From positions 66,021 to 130,020 of the forward strand of contig NZ_JAPZVR010000004.1 of the NCBI RefSeq assembly GCF_027622855.1: a stretch of DNA of 64,000 bases, given 5' to 3'. The notes under the pieces are model-generated. The model was not told the DNA's origin and made no database searches. It saw only the letters and a program-made list of their open reading frames with translations. This DNA comes from Glycomyces algeriensis. GTDB taxonomy: Bacteria > Actinomycetota > Actinomycetes > Mycobacteriales > Micromonosporaceae. The translations under genes were made by a program, and so were the position numbers. Positions 16,865 through 24,981 of this stretch are shown here, one piece after another (position 1 is the first letter of the stretch; every line of letters begins with the position of its first letter).

Positions 16865-17884
16865 TCAATGGTGGATCGGGCCCTCGGCCCCCGTGAGGAA
16901 CCCTGCGCGCGCATCGTTTCTGACCGCGACGATCTCAGCGACTATCGACAGAGCGGTCTCATCCGCGGTGCGTCCGTTGAGGTCGAGGCCGATGGGTGAG
17001 CGGAGGCGGGCGAGCGCCTCCTCGCTCAGTCCGGCCTCGCGGAGCCGTTCGAGCCGGTCGCGGTGGGTGGCGCGGGATCCCAGCGCGCCGACGTACCCGG
17101 CCTCGGAGACGAGGGCGAGTTCGAGGAGCGGGAGGTCGAACTTCTCGTCGTGGGTGAGGACGACGACGGCCGTGGTCGCATCGACCTCGGCCGCGGCGAA
17201 GTGGCGGTGCGGCCAGTCCACGACGATCGCATCGGCGTCAGGGAAGCGGATCTCAGTGGCGAACACGGGCCTCGCGTCGCACACGGTCACCTTGAATCCG
17301 ACGGTTCTGGCGATCCGCACGATCGGCGCGGCGAAGTCGACGGCGCCATACACGTAGAGCTCCGGCGGCGGCGAGTAGTCCTCGACGGCGAACCGGCCAA
17401 CCCGGCCCGAGGCGGACGGCAGGTCGATCGCGCCGAGCTCGAGGCGGCCCGCGAACCCGTTGGCGCTGATGGCGACCGACGCACCGAGATCCGGGCCCTC
17501 GACGACGCGCACCAGCGAGGCGGACTCGCCCGCGAGCACCGCGTCAAGGGTGGCGTTGATGGCCGGATCGTCGGGCTCGACCCGCACGACCAGGACGTCC
17601 ATCGTGCCGTCGCAGGTGATGCCGAGGAAGAACCGCTCCTCCTCGGTCGCGCCGTACGTGTCGACCGCGGCCGTACCGGTCTCGAGGACCTCCTGGCAGC
17701 GCCCGTACACGGCGGCCTCCACGCACCCGCCCGAGACGCCGCCCACGGCGATGCCGTCCTCGTCCACGGCGAGTGCGGTGCCGAGCGGGCGCGGCGAGGC
17801 GCCCACGATGTCGACCACGGAGGCCAGCGCGAAGGGTTTCCCCTCGTCCATCCAGGCGCGGAGTGTCGCGGCGATGTCCCTCAT
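16865..17884 (-). CDS. xdhC: XdhC-family molybdenum cofactor insertion protein
   Basis: A 339-residue protein that in the family binds and delivers sulfurated molybdenum cofactor to xanthine dehydrogenase. The N-terminal XdhC/CoxI domain has ASVVDIVGASPRPLG and VGGVSGGCVEAAVY. The C-terminal Rossmann-like domain has ELYVYGAVDFAAPIVRIA, TVCDARPVFA, VVLTHDEKFD and GYVGALGSRATH. The start at 17884 follows GGGAGG and overlaps the stop of the molybdenum subunit by 4 bp. It is the last gene of the xdh block. Confidence 0.93.
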   Translation of the reverse strand: MRDIAATLRAWMDEGKPFALASVVDIVGASPRPLGTALAVDEDGIAVGGVSGGCVEAAVYGRCQEVLETGTAAVDTYGATEEERFFLGITCDGTMDVLVVRVEPDDPAINATLDAVLAGESASLVRVVEGPDLGASVAISANGFAGRLELGAIDLPSASGRVGRFAVEDYSPPPELYVYGAVDFAAPIVRIARTVGFKVTVCDARPVFATEIRFPDADAIVVDWPHRHFAAAEVDATTAVVVLTHDEKFDLPLLELALVSEAGYVGALGSRATHRDRLERLREAGLSEEALARLRSPIGLDLNGRTADETALSIVAEIVAVRNDARAGFLTGAEGPIHH

Positions 17885-20322
17885 GGCTGCCTCCCGAAGT
17901 GGGCGGTCAGGTGTTCGGGCCTGACCGGGATCTGAGTGAGTGCGAGGCCCGTCGCGTCGCGGATGGCGGCGACGATCGCGGGTGTGGAGGAGAGCGTGGG
18001 CGGTTCGCCCGCGCCGCGGAGTCCGTAGGGCGCTTCGGGGTCGGCGTTCTCGACGATGCGCAGCCGCATCGGCGGCATGTCGAGGATGGTGGGGATGAGG
18101 TAGTCCGTGAAGGAGGCGTTCTTGACCCGCCCCTGGGCGGTGATCATCTCCTCCATGACGGCGAGGCCGAGGCCCTGCGCGGAGCCGCCGTGGATCTGGC
18201 CTTCGAGGGCGACCGGGTTCATGATCTTGCCGACGTCTTGGACGCAGGTCAGGTCGACGACCTTGACGAGTCCCAGTTCCACGTCGACGTCGACTGTGGC
18301 GCGGTGGACGCAGAGGGCGAGTTGGACGTGCGACTCGCCTTGGCCGGTGACGGGGTCCATGGGCTTGGTGGCGCGGTGGCGGAAGACCCGCGTGGCCTCG
18401 ATCGGGCCGTCGGCGAGGTCGTGGCCGCGCATGAGTTCCCGGACGGCCTCGCAGGCGGCCTTGACGGCGCCGCCGGTCATGTACGACTGGCGGGAGGCGG
18501 AGGAGGATCCGGCGGAGCCGGCCTTGGTGTCGTTGGGGAGGAGTTCGACGCGGTCGGCGCCGAGCTCGGTGCGGACGATCTGCGCCTGCAGGCTCCAATG
18601 CCCTTGGCCCACTTCGGCGGCAGCGGTGCGGACGTAGGCGACGGTCTGCCCGTCGACGAGTTCGAGGCGGATCCCCGCGGTCGAGTAGTCGTCGAACCCT
18701 TCGGAGTAGCAGACGTTCTTGAGGCCGACGCCGTAGCCGACGCCGCGGCGCACGCCTTCGCCGTGGGTGGTGTTGCCGGTGCCGCCGGGCAGTTCGACGA
18801 TGTCGCGGCCGGTGGGCACGGCCGGGACCGGCATGTCCTTGAAGCGGCCGAGCATGTCCGCGAGCGGTGAGAACGGCGTGCCGCCGTCCGCGCGGGCCGG
18901 ATCGTAGGCGTCGACGATCTGGCCGGTGATGAGCTTGGAGCCCTGGGCGACCGCGTTGCGGCGCCGGAACTCGAGGGGGTCGAGGCCGAGCACTTCCGCG
19001 AGCGCGTCCATTTGGGACTCGTAGGCGAAGCAGGTCTGGACGCCGCCGAAGCCGCGCATCGCCCCGCACGGCGGGTTGTTGGTGCGCGCGCCCCACGCGT
19101 CGATGCTCACGTGCTCGACCTCGTAGGGCCCCACGGCCAGTGAGGCGGCGTTGCCGACCACGGCCTCGGTCGTGGAGGCGTACGCGCCGCCGTCGAGGAC
19201 GATGCGGGCCTTGACGTACAGGAGCTTCCCGTCGGCGTCCGCGGCGTGCTCGTACCGCATCCGGGCCGGGTGCCGGTGCACATGACCGACGAACGATTCG
19301 GCCCGGTCGTACATCATCTTCACCGGGCGGCCGGTCGCGAGTGCGAGCATCGCCATGTGGACCTGCACGGACAGGTCCTCGCGGGCGCCGAACGCGCCGC
19401 CGATCCCGGCGATCGCCATGTGGATGCGGTCCGGTTCGAGGCCGAGGCAGGGCGCGATCTGCTCGAGGTCCGAGTGGACCCATTGAGTCGCGACGTAGAG
19501 CTCGATGCCGCCGTCGCCGGTGGGGAGGGCCGCGCCGGATTCGGGGCCGAGCGGCGCCTGGTCCTGCATGCCGACCACGTAGTCGCGGGTGACGACGGCC
19601 GCCGGGGTCTGCGCGTCGGGGTCGCCAAGGCGTACGGGCTGGCACCGGAACCAGTTGCCGGCCGCGACGGCTTCCTCTGGGTCGCAGGCGGGTTCGAGGA
19701 TGTCGTAGTCGACGTCGATGAGTTCGGCGGCGCGGCGGGCGAGGTCGAGGGTCTCGGCGGCGATGATCGCGACGGGTTCGCCCTCGTAGTTGACCTGGTC
19801 GAGGGCGAGTACAGGCTGGTCGGCCTCGATGAGTCCGTAGTGGAGCTTTCCGGGGACGTCGGCGGCAGTGAGGACGGCGGCGACGCCGGGCATCGCGCGT
19901 GCGGTGGTCGTGTCGATCGCGCGGAGGCGGGCGCTGGGGTGGGGGCTGCGGAGGGTGTGGCCCCACAGCATGCCAGGGAAGTCGAGGTCGGAGGCGTAGT
20001 CGAAGGTGCCGTTGACCTTCGCTTCGGCGTCGGGACGGGTGGGGCTGGACCCGACGCCGCCGGGGAGGTGTGGGGTTCCGACCCCGCCGGCTGCCCTTGT
20101 CGGCGGGGTCGGAAACTCTGGGGCCGCATGGGATGCGGCGGGCGCGGCGGGTACCGGCCCGGCGGGCACAGCGGTTTCGAGTCCGGCGGAGGCCGCGGGC
20201 GCTACGGGTACCGGTCCGGTCGGCGCAGGCGAGGGCGACGTGCGCTCGTCGGGCGTGCGCTCGCCCGGCGTGCTCGCGGTGGTCGCGGCGCGGCCGGTCG
20301 GCTCGTTCAGTGCGTCAGGCAT
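17881..20322 (-). CDS. xdhA: Xanthine dehydrogenase, molybdopterin-binding subunit
   Basis: An 813-residue catalytic subunit that oxidises hypoxanthine/xanthine to urate. Recognisable parts are the family entry DAEAKVNGTFDYASDLDFPGMLWG, IAGIGGAFGAREDLSVQ (Moco contact) and GAMRGFGGVQ, plus GSAGSSSASRQ and ALEGQIHGGSAQG near the C-terminus. Residues about 1-70 are an extra Ala/Pro/Thr-rich extension with no counterpart in the family. The real translation start could in principle be further downstream, but the ATG at 20322 overlaps the deaminase stop by 8 bp, as neighbours do. The complex needs the FeS and FAD subunits encoded upstream. Confidence 0.93.
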   Translation of the reverse strand: MPDALNEPTGRAATTASTPGERTPDERTSPSPAPTGPVPVAPAASAGLETAVPAGPVPAAPAASHAAPEFPTPPTRAAGGVGTPHLPGGVGSSPTRPDAEAKVNGTFDYASDLDFPGMLWGHTLRSPHPSARLRAIDTTTARAMPGVAAVLTAADVPGKLHYGLIEADQPVLALDQVNYEGEPVAIIAAETLDLARRAAELIDVDYDILEPACDPEEAVAAGNWFRCQPVRLGDPDAQTPAAVVTRDYVVGMQDQAPLGPESGAALPTGDGGIELYVATQWVHSDLEQIAPCLGLEPDRIHMAIAGIGGAFGAREDLSVQVHMAMLALATGRPVKMMYDRAESFVGHVHRHPARMRYEHAADADGKLLYVKARIVLDGGAYASTTEAVVGNAASLAVGPYEVEHVSIDAWGARTNNPPCGAMRGFGGVQTCFAYESQMDALAEVLGLDPLEFRRRNAVAQGSKLITGQIVDAYDPARADGGTPFSPLADMLGRFKDMPVPAVPTGRDIVELPGGTGNTTHGEGVRRGVGYGVGLKNVCYSEGFDDYSTAGIRLELVDGQTVAYVRTAAAEVGQGHWSLQAQIVRTELGADRVELLPNDTKAGSAGSSSASRQSYMTGGAVKAACEAVRELMRGHDLADGPIEATRVFRHRATKPMDPVTGQGESHVQLALCVHRATVDVDVELGLVKVVDLTCVQDVGKIMNPVALEGQIHGGSAQGLGLAVMEEMITAQGRVKNASFTDYLIPTILDMPPMRLRIVENADPEAPYGLRGAGEPPTLSSTPAIVAAIRDATGLALTQIPVRPEHLTAHFGRQP

Positions 20323-21676
20323 CGCGGGCCTCCCTGAGGTTCGCGCTGGCGGTGGCGAGGTCGCGGGCGAGCGTCGCGGTGTCGGCGGTGCGCAGTTCGC
20401 CGTCTGCGACGACCGGGTTCCCGGCGACGGTGAGGAGCCGCAGCGGCGCGGGCGGGCCGAGTACCAGGGCCGCAACGGGATCGGCGATGCCGGCGTGGCC
20501 GAGGCCGGTGAGGTCCCACAGGGCGATGTCGGCCTGCTTGCCGGGTTCGAGGGAGCCGATCTCGGTGTCACGCCCGAGGACGCGGGCGCCGCCGATCGTG
20601 CCGAGGCGCAGGGCGGTGCGCACGTCCATCGCTTGTGGACCCTTCAGTTGCCTTGCGGTGTAGAGGGCCTGGCGCAGTTCCTCGCCGAGGTGCCCGGCCT
20701 CCTGGCTGGCGGCGCCGTCGACGCCGAGGCCGACCGGGATGCCGGCGTCGAGCATGGCCGGGACGTCGGCGAGGCCGGTTCCCAAGCGGGCGTTGGAGGA
20801 CGGGCAGTGGGCGACCCCGGTGCCGGCCGCGCCGAGGCGGCGCTGCGCGTTCGCGTCGAGGTGGACGGCGTGGGCGAGCCAGGCGTCGTCGTCGATCCAG
20901 CCGACCTTGTCCATGTACTCGACCGGGTCGCAGCCGTGGACGCTCTGGCAGAACTCGGCTTCGTCCAGCGTCTCGCACAGGTGGGTGTGGAGGCGGACGC
21001 GCTTGTCGCGGGCGAGCGCGGCGGACTCGCGCAGCAGCTCGGTGGAGACCGAGAACGGGGAGCAGGGCGCGACGGCGATGCGCAGCATCGAACCGGGGGC
21101 CGGGTCGTGGTGGCGGTCGATCGCGTCGGCCGTCGCGGCGAGCGCGGCGTCGATGTCCTCGACGATGTGGTCGGGCGGGAGGCCGCCGTCGCTCACGCCG
21201 CGGTCCATGGAGCCGCGGGCGAGGTGCAGGCGGACGCCGATCTTCGCGGCGGCGGCGATCTGGACGTCGACGAGGTCGGCGGCGTGGCCGTCCGGGTAGA
21301 CGTAGTGGTGGTCGGCCGCGGTGGTGCAGCCGGAGAGGGCGAGCCAGGCCAGGCCGGCGGTGTTGGCGGCGGCGACGTGCGCGGGCCCGATGCGGGCCCA
21401 GACCGGGTAGAGGTCCACGAGCCACTCGAAGAGGGTGTGGTCGGTCGCGTATCCCCGTGTGGCCCACTGGTACAGGTGGTGGTGGGTGTTCACCAGGCCC
21501 GGGGTGGCGAGGCACCCGGTGCCGTCGATGTACTGCGCGCCTTCGTGGCGCGGGGCCGGACCCTCGCCGACTGCGGTGATGACGCCGTGCTCGGCGATGA
21601 TGTGGCCGCGCCGGTGCTCGGTCCCGGCGGGGTCCACCACCGCGATCGCGGCGTGCTCGATCACCAGTGCGGTCAT
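20315..21676 (-). CDS. 8-oxoguanine / guanine deaminase (amidohydrolase)
   Basis: A 453-residue metal-dependent amidohydrolase of the 8-oxoguanine deaminase/TrzN-like family. Metal ligands appear in NTHHHLYQWATRGYA (about residue 65), HTHLCET and the late Asp in LGVDGAAS. In this locus it can supply xanthine from guanine (or urate from 8-oxoguanine), which directly feeds the flanking xanthine dehydrogenase genes. It lies inside the xdh block between the FeS and Mo subunits with 4- and 8-bp overlaps, so it is co-expressed. Substrate choice is not decidable from sequence. Confidence 0.88.
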   Translation of the reverse strand: MTALVIEHAAIAVVDPAGTEHRRGHIIAEHGVITAVGEGPAPRHEGAQYIDGTGCLATPGLVNTHHHLYQWATRGYATDHTLFEWLVDLYPVWARIGPAHVAAANTAGLAWLALSGCTTAADHHYVYPDGHAADLVDVQIAAAAKIGVRLHLARGSMDRGVSDGGLPPDHIVEDIDAALAATADAIDRHHDPAPGSMLRIAVAPCSPFSVSTELLRESAALARDKRVRLHTHLCETLDEAEFCQSVHGCDPVEYMDKVGWIDDDAWLAHAVHLDANAQRRLGAAGTGVAHCPSSNARLGTGLADVPAMLDAGIPVGLGVDGAASQEAGHLGEELRQALYTARQLKGPQAMDVRTALRLGTIGGARVLGRDTEIGSLEPGKQADIALWDLTGLGHAGIADPVAALVLGPPAPLRLLTVAGNPVVADGELRTADTATLARDLATASANLREARDA

Positions 21677-22212
21677 GGCGCGGCCTCCGTCGCATCGTTT
21701 GCGGCACTAGGCACCACGGGGGTCGTGATCCAGTGGGCGCGGGTGGGGGCGGGCGTCCCGTCCGACATCAGTTCGGCCGCCGCGTGCACGGCGTCGATGA
21801 TCTTCTCGTACCCGGTGCACCGGCACAGGTTGCCCGCCAGCGCCTCGCGGATCTGGACGTCGTTCGGGTCGCCGTCGCGGGCCAGGAGGTCGGCCACCGA
21901 GACGAGGAGGCCGGGGGTGCAGAACCCGCATTGCACGGCGCCGCACGCGATGAACGCGTCGCGCACCGGCCGGGGCACCGCCCCCACCACCGTCTTCACT
22001 TCGCGCCCTTCGCATTGCGCGGTGGCGACGAGGCACGCGCACACCGGGTCGCCGTCCAGGAGCACGGTGCAGGACCCGCATTCGCCCTGTTCGCAGGCGT
22101 TCTTGGTGCCGTAGCGGCCGAGCCGGTCACGCAGGGTCGTGAGGAGGCTCTCCCCCGGCCGGTCGATCTCGGCGGCCGCGGGCTCGCCGTCGACGCGCAT
22201 CTCCACTCTCAT
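21673..22212 (-). CDS. Xanthine dehydrogenase, 2Fe-2S subunit
   Basis: A 179-residue electron-transfer subunit with two [2Fe-2S] clusters. The plant-type ferredoxin cluster is CEQGECGSCTVLLDGDPVC (about residues 40-58). The helical C-terminal cluster is CGAVQCGFCTPG followed by CRCTGY. The start at 22212 (MRVEMRVDG) has GGAG 8 nt upstream and overlaps the FAD subunit stop by 4 bp. A Thr/Pro-rich tail of about 25 residues follows the last cluster. Confidence 0.95.
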   Translation of the reverse strand: MRVEMRVDGEPAAAEIDRPGESLLTTLRDRLGRYGTKNACEQGECGSCTVLLDGDPVCACLVATAQCEGREVKTVVGAVPRPVRDAFIACGAVQCGFCTPGLLVSVADLLARDGDPNDVQIREALAGNLCRCTGYEKIIDAVHAAAELMSDGTPAPTRAHWITTPVVPSAANDATEAAP

Positions 22213-23087
22213 CGGGTGCTCTCCGTTCCGTGGGCGGCGGTCCAGACCCGCCGCAGCGCCCGCGCGGCGCACACCGCCAGTGCGTGGCGCCGGTACGCGG
22301 CGGTGCCGCGCACGTCGTCGATGGGGCGCGCGGCGGCGGCGACGCGGCGGCCGAACTCCGCCGCGAGGGCGTCGTTGAACAGGTCCGGGCGGTTCCAGGG
22401 CAGTTCGATCAGGTCCGCGTCGGGCGCGGTGAGCGGGGTTGGCCCGGCGGAGCCGATGCCGGTGCCGAGGCGGCGCGCGTCGCGGTCGAGGGCGACGGCG
22501 AGCGAGCAGACGGCGATGACCATGGCGTTGCGCGTGCCCACTTTCAGGAACTGCTGCGGTCCGGCGGCTTTCGGCACGGTGACGGCGGTGATGAGCTCGC
22601 CGGGGGCGAGGACGCTGCGTTTGGGGCCGGTGAAGAAGGCCGTGACCGGGACGGTGCGGGTGCCCGCCGTGGAGGCGATCTCGATGTCGGCGCCCGTGGC
22701 CAGGAGCGGCGGGTGGCCGTCGCCGGCCGGGGAGGCCGTGGCGAGGTTGCCGCCGAGGGTGCCGCGGTTGCGGATCTGGGGTGAGCCGACGGTGCGGGCG
22801 GCGGCGGCGAGGCCGGGCAGGACCGTGGCGAGTTCGGCGATGATCCGCGTGTAGGGGACGCCGGAGCCGATGCGGATCGCATCGCCTTCGTCGGACCATT
22901 CGCGCAGTTCGGCGAGGCGGGTGAGGTCGAGCATCGCGGCGGGCCGGGTGTGGCGGTAGTTGACGGCGACCATGAGGTCGGTGCCGCCCGCGACGGGGAC
23001 GGCCTCGGGGTGCGCGGCGAGGAGCCGCAGCGCCTCGTCGAGCTCCGCGGGGCGGTGGAAGAGCGCTGCTCGGAGGGGTGCTGTCAT
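22209..23087 (-). CDS. Xanthine dehydrogenase, FAD-binding subunit
   Basis: A 292-residue subunit that passes electrons from the FeS clusters to NAD+ or another acceptor. FAD-binding motifs are VAGGTDLMVAVN (about residue 30) and NRGTLGGNLATASPAGD (about residue 107); the CO dehydrogenase flavoprotein C-terminal domain follows. The ATG at 23087 has GGGAGGAGG a few bases upstream and overlaps the uricase stop by 4 bp. Confidence 0.94.
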   Translation of the reverse strand: MTAPLRAALFHRPAELDEALRLLAAHPEAVPVAGGTDLMVAVNYRHTRPAAMLDLTRLAELREWSDEGDAIRIGSGVPYTRIIAELATVLPGLAAAARTVGSPQIRNRGTLGGNLATASPAGDGHPPLLATGADIEIASTAGTRTVPVTAFFTGPKRSVLAPGELITAVTVPKAAGPQQFLKVGTRNAMVIAVCSLAVALDRDARRLGTGIGSAGPTPLTAPDADLIELPWNRPDLFNDALAAEFGRRVAAAARPIDDVRGTAAYRRHALAVCAARALRRVWTAAHGTESTR

Positions 23088-23914
23088 GCCTCCTCCCTTC
23101 GGACCGTGCCCTCGATCAGCCCGTACGGCAGGTCGCCGGCCTGGAAGACCGTGCCGGGGTTGTCGAGGCCGAACCGGCCGAGGTCGAACAGGTAGTGGTG
23201 CCGGTTCGGCATCGTCAGGCGCACCTCGGCGACCTCGGGGACCGCCTTCAGTATGCGCTCGCCGACGGCGTGGAGGGTCTGTTGCAGCGAGAGCGAGTAC
23301 GTGTCCGCGAACGCGGCGAGGAGCGCCCCGCGCGCCGCGGAGAAGGCCAGGTCGTAATCGGGTGCGGTCGCATAGGCCCAGGTCGCGGTCACGGCGGTCG
23401 CGAGGATGCGGTCGTCGGTCTCGGGGAGGGTCGTGTACTCGTCCGCGAGGAAGCCGTTGAACTCGGAGTCGGTGGTGTTGAGGAGCAGGAGGTCGCGGAC
23501 CCCGGAGGCGGTGCGGACGGCGGTGCCGTCGTAGGCGACCTCGGTGGTGCGCAGTTCGCCGCCTTCGCCGCGGGTGAAGGAGTGGTCGCCGATGCGCGTC
23601 CACGCGTGCTCCTCGATCTGGACGCGGGCGCCGGTGATCGCGGGGGTCGCGTCGACGAAGTGGCGGGCGAGCCGCTCGGCGAAGGCCTCGACGGGGCCGA
23701 TGCCGTCCCGCGCGAACGCGTACACGGTGTTCTTCTGCGTGTCGGTGGGCAGGACGCCGGTGTTGTCGCCGGTGTAGTGCGTGGCGTCGAGGTCGCCGGA
23801 GAGCGCGGTGTGGACCGTGAGGTCGCGGAGCACGTGGCGCGGCGTGTCGCGGCCGACGCGGACCAGGCGGATCCCGGACTTGCCGTAGTTGTTGGGGCCC
23901 ATCGTGAACGGCAT
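23084..23914 (-). CDS. Urate oxidase (uricase)
   Basis: A 276-residue cofactor-free oxidase converting urate to 5-hydroxyisourate. The catalytic Lys is in NNYGKSGIRLVRV (about residue 10) and the Thr in LPTDTQKNTVYAFA (about residue 57). Family signatures NTTDSEFNGFLADEYTTLP and NRHHYLFDL are intact. The two tunnel domains are complete. It is followed by xdh(FAD) with a 4-bp overlap and preceded by uraH after 2 bp. Confidence 0.97.
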   Translation of the reverse strand: MPFTMGPNNYGKSGIRLVRVGRDTPRHVLRDLTVHTALSGDLDATHYTGDNTGVLPTDTQKNTVYAFARDGIGPVEAFAERLARHFVDATPAITGARVQIEEHAWTRIGDHSFTRGEGGELRTTEVAYDGTAVRTASGVRDLLLLNTTDSEFNGFLADEYTTLPETDDRILATAVTATWAYATAPDYDLAFSAARGALLAAFADTYSLSLQQTLHAVGERILKAVPEVAEVRLTMPNRHHYLFDLGRFGLDNPGTVFQAGDLPYGLIEGTVRREEA

Positions 23915-23916
23915 GG

Positions 23917-24246
23917 CTAGCTCCCCCGGTACGTGGAGTAGGCGAACGGGCTGAGCAGGAGCGGCACGTGGCTGTGGCCCGCGCCGGCGGTGAAGGCGAT
24001 CTCTACCTCCGGGTAGAAGGTGGGGGTGTCGCGGAGCGCGAACCAGGCGCCGGTCTCGAAGCGGAGCCGGTGCGGGCCGGGCGCGGTGCGCCAGCCGGTG
24101 ACGCGGCCGTCCGCGTCGGTGGGGGCCGAGGCGAGCGCGGTGTACCCGTCCCGGTCCTGCCTGAGGAGGGTGATGAGGAGGCCCGCGGCGGGGCGGCCCG
24201 TGACGGCGTCGAGGACGTGGGAGGACACGGTGCAGGTCTCGTTCAC
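23917..24246 (-). CDS. uraH: 5-hydroxyisourate hydrolase
   Basis: A 109-residue transthyretin-like enzyme opening 5-hydroxyisourate to OHCU. It has the N-terminal SSHVLDAVTGRPA signature, a catalytic Arg in the central strands and the diagnostic C-terminal YRGS. The start overlaps the uraD stop by 4 bp. There is no signal peptide, so it is cytoplasmic. Confidence 0.96.
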   Translation of the reverse strand: MNETCTVSSHVLDAVTGRPAAGLLITLLRQDRDGYTALASAPTDADGRVTGWRTAPGPHRLRFETGAWFALRDTPTFYPEVEIAFTAGAGHSHVPLLLSPFAYSTYRGS

Positions 24247-24737
24247 GGCCGCACCGCCTTCTCCAGGCGCAGGGCCACGATCTTGCGCAGTTCGGCGACC
24301 GCCTCCCGGTGCTCGGTCGCGTCGTCGTTCCCCAGCCGGCGCCGGGCTTCGGCGAGGATCTCCTCGCCGGTGAGGCCCGTGGCGCAGATGAGGAAGACCC
24401 GCCCGAAACGGCGCTCGTAAGCGGCGTTCGCCGCCGCGAGCTCGTCATGGACCGTGGCGCCCGCGGCGAGGGCACGGGACTGCTCGCCCCGCGACCACTG
24501 GTCCTCACCTGCGGGTTTCGGCTTCCCGATGGGGGCGTGCGCGGCGTGCGCCACGGCGAGTTCGGACTCTGGGAGCTCGTCGAACCCGGCCAGCGCGGCG
24601 GCCCGCAAGGCGGCCACGGTCCGGTACGGGCGGCCGGAGGCGACCTTCTCGGCCCAGGCCCGGGACGCGCAGCAGGTCGTGAGCACCGCGACCGCGTCCT
24701 CGGGATCGGCGGTGTCGAACGCTCCGAGAGTCCACAT
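24243..24737 (-). CDS. uraD: OHCU decarboxylase
   Basis: A 164-residue enzyme that decarboxylates 2-oxo-4-hydroxy-4-carboxy-5-ureidoimidazoline to S-allantoin. The catalytic His lies in AHAAHAPIGKP (about residue 67), and the family strand FGRVFLICATGLTGEEIL is present near residue 115. It is the first gene of the minus-strand operon. The ATG at 24737 follows GGAGG; an upstream in-frame start would cut into the operator region. It is divergent from the PucR-type regulator. Confidence 0.95.
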   Translation of the reverse strand: MWTLGAFDTADPEDAVAVLTTCCASRAWAEKVASGRPYRTVAALRAAALAGFDELPESELAVAHAAHAPIGKPKPAGEDQWSRGEQSRALAAGATVHDELAAANAAYERRFGRVFLICATGLTGEEILAEARRRLGNDDATEHREAVAELRKIVALRLEKAVRP

Positions 24738-24852
24738 CGGCGCCTCCTGGTCCACTCTTGATAGACGGCTCGATGCCCTCACCGTCCCACGAACTCGCCG
24801 TGTGGGATAAGTGAAGCCGAAACCCGAGGCCGGGGGCACTGTGTTCGGCTAT

Positions 24853-24866
24853 GAAACCTTGGTTTC
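24853..24866. promoter_or_regulatory. PucR-box-like palindrome
   Basis: GAAACCTTGGTTTC is a perfect 6-2-6 inverted repeat in the divergent uraD/pucR promoter region. AAACCTTGGTTTC closely resembles the Bacillus subtilis PucR box as I recall it (WWWCNTTGGTTAA). It is the natural candidate operator for the adjacent regulator. Confidence 0.65.
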
Positions 24867-24981
24867 CCCGCCGTTAAATGCTGGAGGATCGTCTAAAGAC
24901 CCCAGTTCCGCGGCGCTATGGTGGAGTTGCCTACCGCGTCCCGACGCGCCTGTGAAAGGCCGGACCCCTGGGGGCCACACC

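Noticed and set aside
13090-16914. Giant 1274-residue protein ending in allantoicase
   Set aside because: Only the last 341 codons match a family. The upstream part is an out-of-frame reading of allantoinase and the repeats, and allantoicase has its own ATG and AAGGAG at 14115.
16457-16999. Plus-strand frame translating the heptamer array as GGWWLVA repeats (and minus-strand PPATSHQ repeats)
   Set aside because: A 7-bp repeat stays open in several frames without being a gene. No start signal or flanking conserved sequence supports a repeat protein.
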